Positions 4,892 to 6,557 of a DNA stretch of 6,557 nt are shown here, one piece after another (within the stretch, counting starts at the first letter, position 1; each line of letters begins with the position of its first letter). The notes under the pieces were generated by a model that saw only the letters and a program-made list of their open reading frames with translations, was not told where the DNA came from and ran no database searches. Source of the stretch: SIG440 sp045648175 (GTDB lineage Bacteria > Bacillota > Clostridia > Monoglobales > Monoglobaceae). Position numbers and translations under genes: made by a program. Where the stretch lies: the NCBI GenBank assembly GCA_045648175.1, contig JAZRNN010000040.1, positions 1 through 6,557 of the forward strand, given 5' to 3'.

Positions 4892-6557
4892 TTAGTCCAG
4901 CTTTAACACCGACATAAATGCTTCTTGCGGAACTTCAACAGAACCCACCTGACGCATACGCTTTTTACCTTCCTTCTGCTTTTCAAGCAGTTTCTTCTTT
5001 CGGGTAATGTCACCGCCATAACACTTTGCAAGAACGTCCTTGCGCATTGCTCGAACAGTTTCGCGGGCAATAATTTTGCTGCCGATTGCCGCCTGAATGG
5101 GAATTTCAAACAGCTGACGTGGGATTGAATCCTTAAGCTTTTCGGCAATACGTCTGCCGCGTGCATATGCACTGTCTTTATGAACGATAAATGACAGAGC
5201 ATCCACCATATCACCGTTAAGCAGGATATCCAGCTTAACAAGTTCAGACTTCTGATAATTTTTCATTTCATAATCAAACGACGCATATCCTCTTGTTCTT
5301 GATTTAAGTGCATCAAAGAAGTCATATATAATTTCATTAAGCGGAAGCTCGTACTGCAAGGTTACACGATTCTGGTCAAGATAGGTCATATCAATATACG
5401 TGCCCCTGCGCTCCTGACAAAGCTCCATTATACTACCCACAAATTCCTTTGGAGTCATTATGTTTGCCGCAACAATAGGCTCGGTCATATGGTCAATTTC
5501 CTGAGGCTCAGGCAAATTTGTGGGGTTTGATATCGTCACCATACTTCCGTCGGTTTTAAACACCTGATATTCAACCGAAGGTGCTGTGGTAACCAAGTCA
5601 AGATTATACTCTCTTTCTAAACGTTCCTGAATAATTTCCATATGAAGAAGACCCAAAAATCCGCATCGGAAACCAAAGCCCAATGCCACCGAGGTCTCAG
5701 CCTCAAACTGAAGTGCCGCGTCATTTAGCTGCAGTTTTTCAAGTGCATCACGAAGGTCATTGTATCTTGCGCCATCCGCCGGGTAGACACCCGAATATAC
5801 CATCGGCTGAACTTCTTTGTATCCGGGAAGAGCCTCGGCAGCGCTCTTTGCCACAGTTGTCACTGTATCACCTACACGAACATCACGAACATTTTTAATA
5901 CTTGCCGCAATATATCCAACTTCTCCTGCCTTAATTTCCTTGGCAGGAAGCATACCCATAGGATTAAGATATCCAACCTCAACAACATCAAATTTGCTAC
6001 CTGTTGCCATCATTTTGATAAGGTCACCGGTTTTCACTCTGCCGTCCATAACACGAACATACGCAATTACACCCTTATAGCTGTCATAATATGAATCAAA
6101 TATTAACGCTTTAAGAGGTGCGCTCTCGTCGCCCTTGGGTGCAGGAACAGCCTCAACTATTCTTTCGAGTACCGCTTCAATATTTATACCATTTTTTGCA
6201 GAAATACACGGAGCATTTTGAGCCTCAATACCGATAACATCCTCAATCTCCTGCTTTACAACATCAGGCTGTGCCGAAGGAAGGTCGATTTTGTTGATAA
6301 CAGGCACAAGCTCAAGGTCGTGTTCAAGGGCAAGATAGGTATTTCCCAAGGTCTGTGCCTCGATTCCCTGTGCGGCATCAACTATCAAAACCGCTCCTTC
6401 ACAAGCCGCAAGACTACGCGAAACCTCGTAGTTGAAGTCAACGTGTCCGGGGGTATCAATCAGGTTGAGAACGTACTGCTGTCCGTCCTTGGCAGAGTAT
6501 AAAAGACGTACCGCACGGGCTTTGATTGTTATGCCCCTCTCCTTTTCAAGGTCCATA
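4892..6557 (-). CDS. lepA: elongation factor 4 (LepA), N-terminus beyond the window
   Basis: This is a ribosome-associated translational GTPase related to EF-G, which affects back-translocation and ribosome function under stress. The visible 554 residues start at MDLEKERGITI, internal to the family: about 45 residues with the P-loop (GHIDHGKST region) lie outside the window. Visible GTPase motifs, numbered from the first visible Met, are RGITI (7-11, switch I), DTPGH (34-38), NKID (88-91) and SAK (119-121). After the beta-barrel and EF-G-like domains comes the LepA-specific C-terminal domain, with YGGDITRKKKLLEKQKEGKKRM near the end and the terminus SVLKLD. The frame is intact to the stop. 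It heads the hemW transcript; its promoter is not in the window. Confidence 0.97.
   Translation of the reverse strand, partial: MDLEKERGITIKARAVRLLYSAKDGQQYVLNLIDTPGHVDFNYEVSRSLAACEGAVLIVDAAQGIEAQTLGNTYLALEHDLELVPVINKIDLPSAQPDVVKQEIEDVIGIEAQNAPCISAKNGINIEAVLERIVEAVPAPKGDESAPLKALIFDSYYDSYKGVIAYVRVMDGRVKTGDLIKMMATGSKFDVVEVGYLNPMGMLPAKEIKAGEVGYIAASIKNVRDVRVGDTVTTVAKSAAEALPGYKEVQPMVYSGVYPADGARYNDLRDALEKLQLNDAALQFEAETSVALGFGFRCGFLGLLHMEIIQERLEREYNLDLVTTAPSVEYQVFKTDGSMVTISNPTNLPEPQEIDHMTEPIVAANIMTPKEFVGSIMELCQERRGTYIDMTYLDQNRVTLQYELPLNEIIYDFFDALKSRTRGYASFDYEMKNYQKSELVKLDILLNGDMVDALSFIVHKDSAYARGRRIAEKLKDSIPRQLFEIPIQAAIGSKIIARETVRAMRKDVLAKCYGGDITRKKKLLEKQKEGKKRMRQVGSVEVPQEAFMSVLKLD

Noticed and set aside
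4903..6502. Several frames on both strands inside lepA
   Set aside because: All overlap the intact, highly conserved lepA frame; they are out-of-frame shadows.

Overview
The window looks like a low-GC Firmicute, probably a gut-type clostridium. Supporting signs are the AT-rich intergenic DNA, strong GGAGG-type ribosome binding sites, a tRNA with an encoded CCA end, and the lepA-hemW gene pair that is common in Clostridia. No finer taxonomic placement is justified from the sequence alone.

Right side (about 3456-6557, minus strand): conserved chromosomal DNA. The order in the direction of transcription is lepA (elongation factor 4; its 5' end lies beyond the window edge), 17 bases, hemW (radical SAM protein of the HemN/HemW family), a 219-base structured intergenic stretch with its own promoter, tRNA-Arg(CCT), and a strong hairpin terminator.

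Middle (about 800-3425, plus strand): DNA resembling the decayed end of an integrative element. It holds a possible 36-residue hydrophobic peptide, a chimeric ORF and a tyrosine recombinase. The chimera joins three LIM-like zinc modules and the beginning of an amidoligase domain to an unrelated C-terminal part that ends in a J-domain-like HPD helix pair. The recombinase has all catalytic residues, but its typical C-terminal tail is cut off by an in-frame TAA. The recombinase gene faces the 3' end of the tRNA-Arg gene, which is the usual layout for an element integrated at a tRNA. No second attachment site is visible in the window.

Left side (1-776, minus strand): the 5' part of a gene for a secreted protein of unknown function, running off the left edge. 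It has a good promoter and a leader of about 165 bases. The leader carries an 18-codon ORF overlapping a terminator-like hairpin, an arrangement that suggests attenuation.

I do not see a complete novel system here. The points most worth checking are the chimeric zinc-ribbon/amidoligase/J-domain ORF, the attenuator-like leader, the interrupted integrase, and the structured transcribed spacer upstream of the tRNA.
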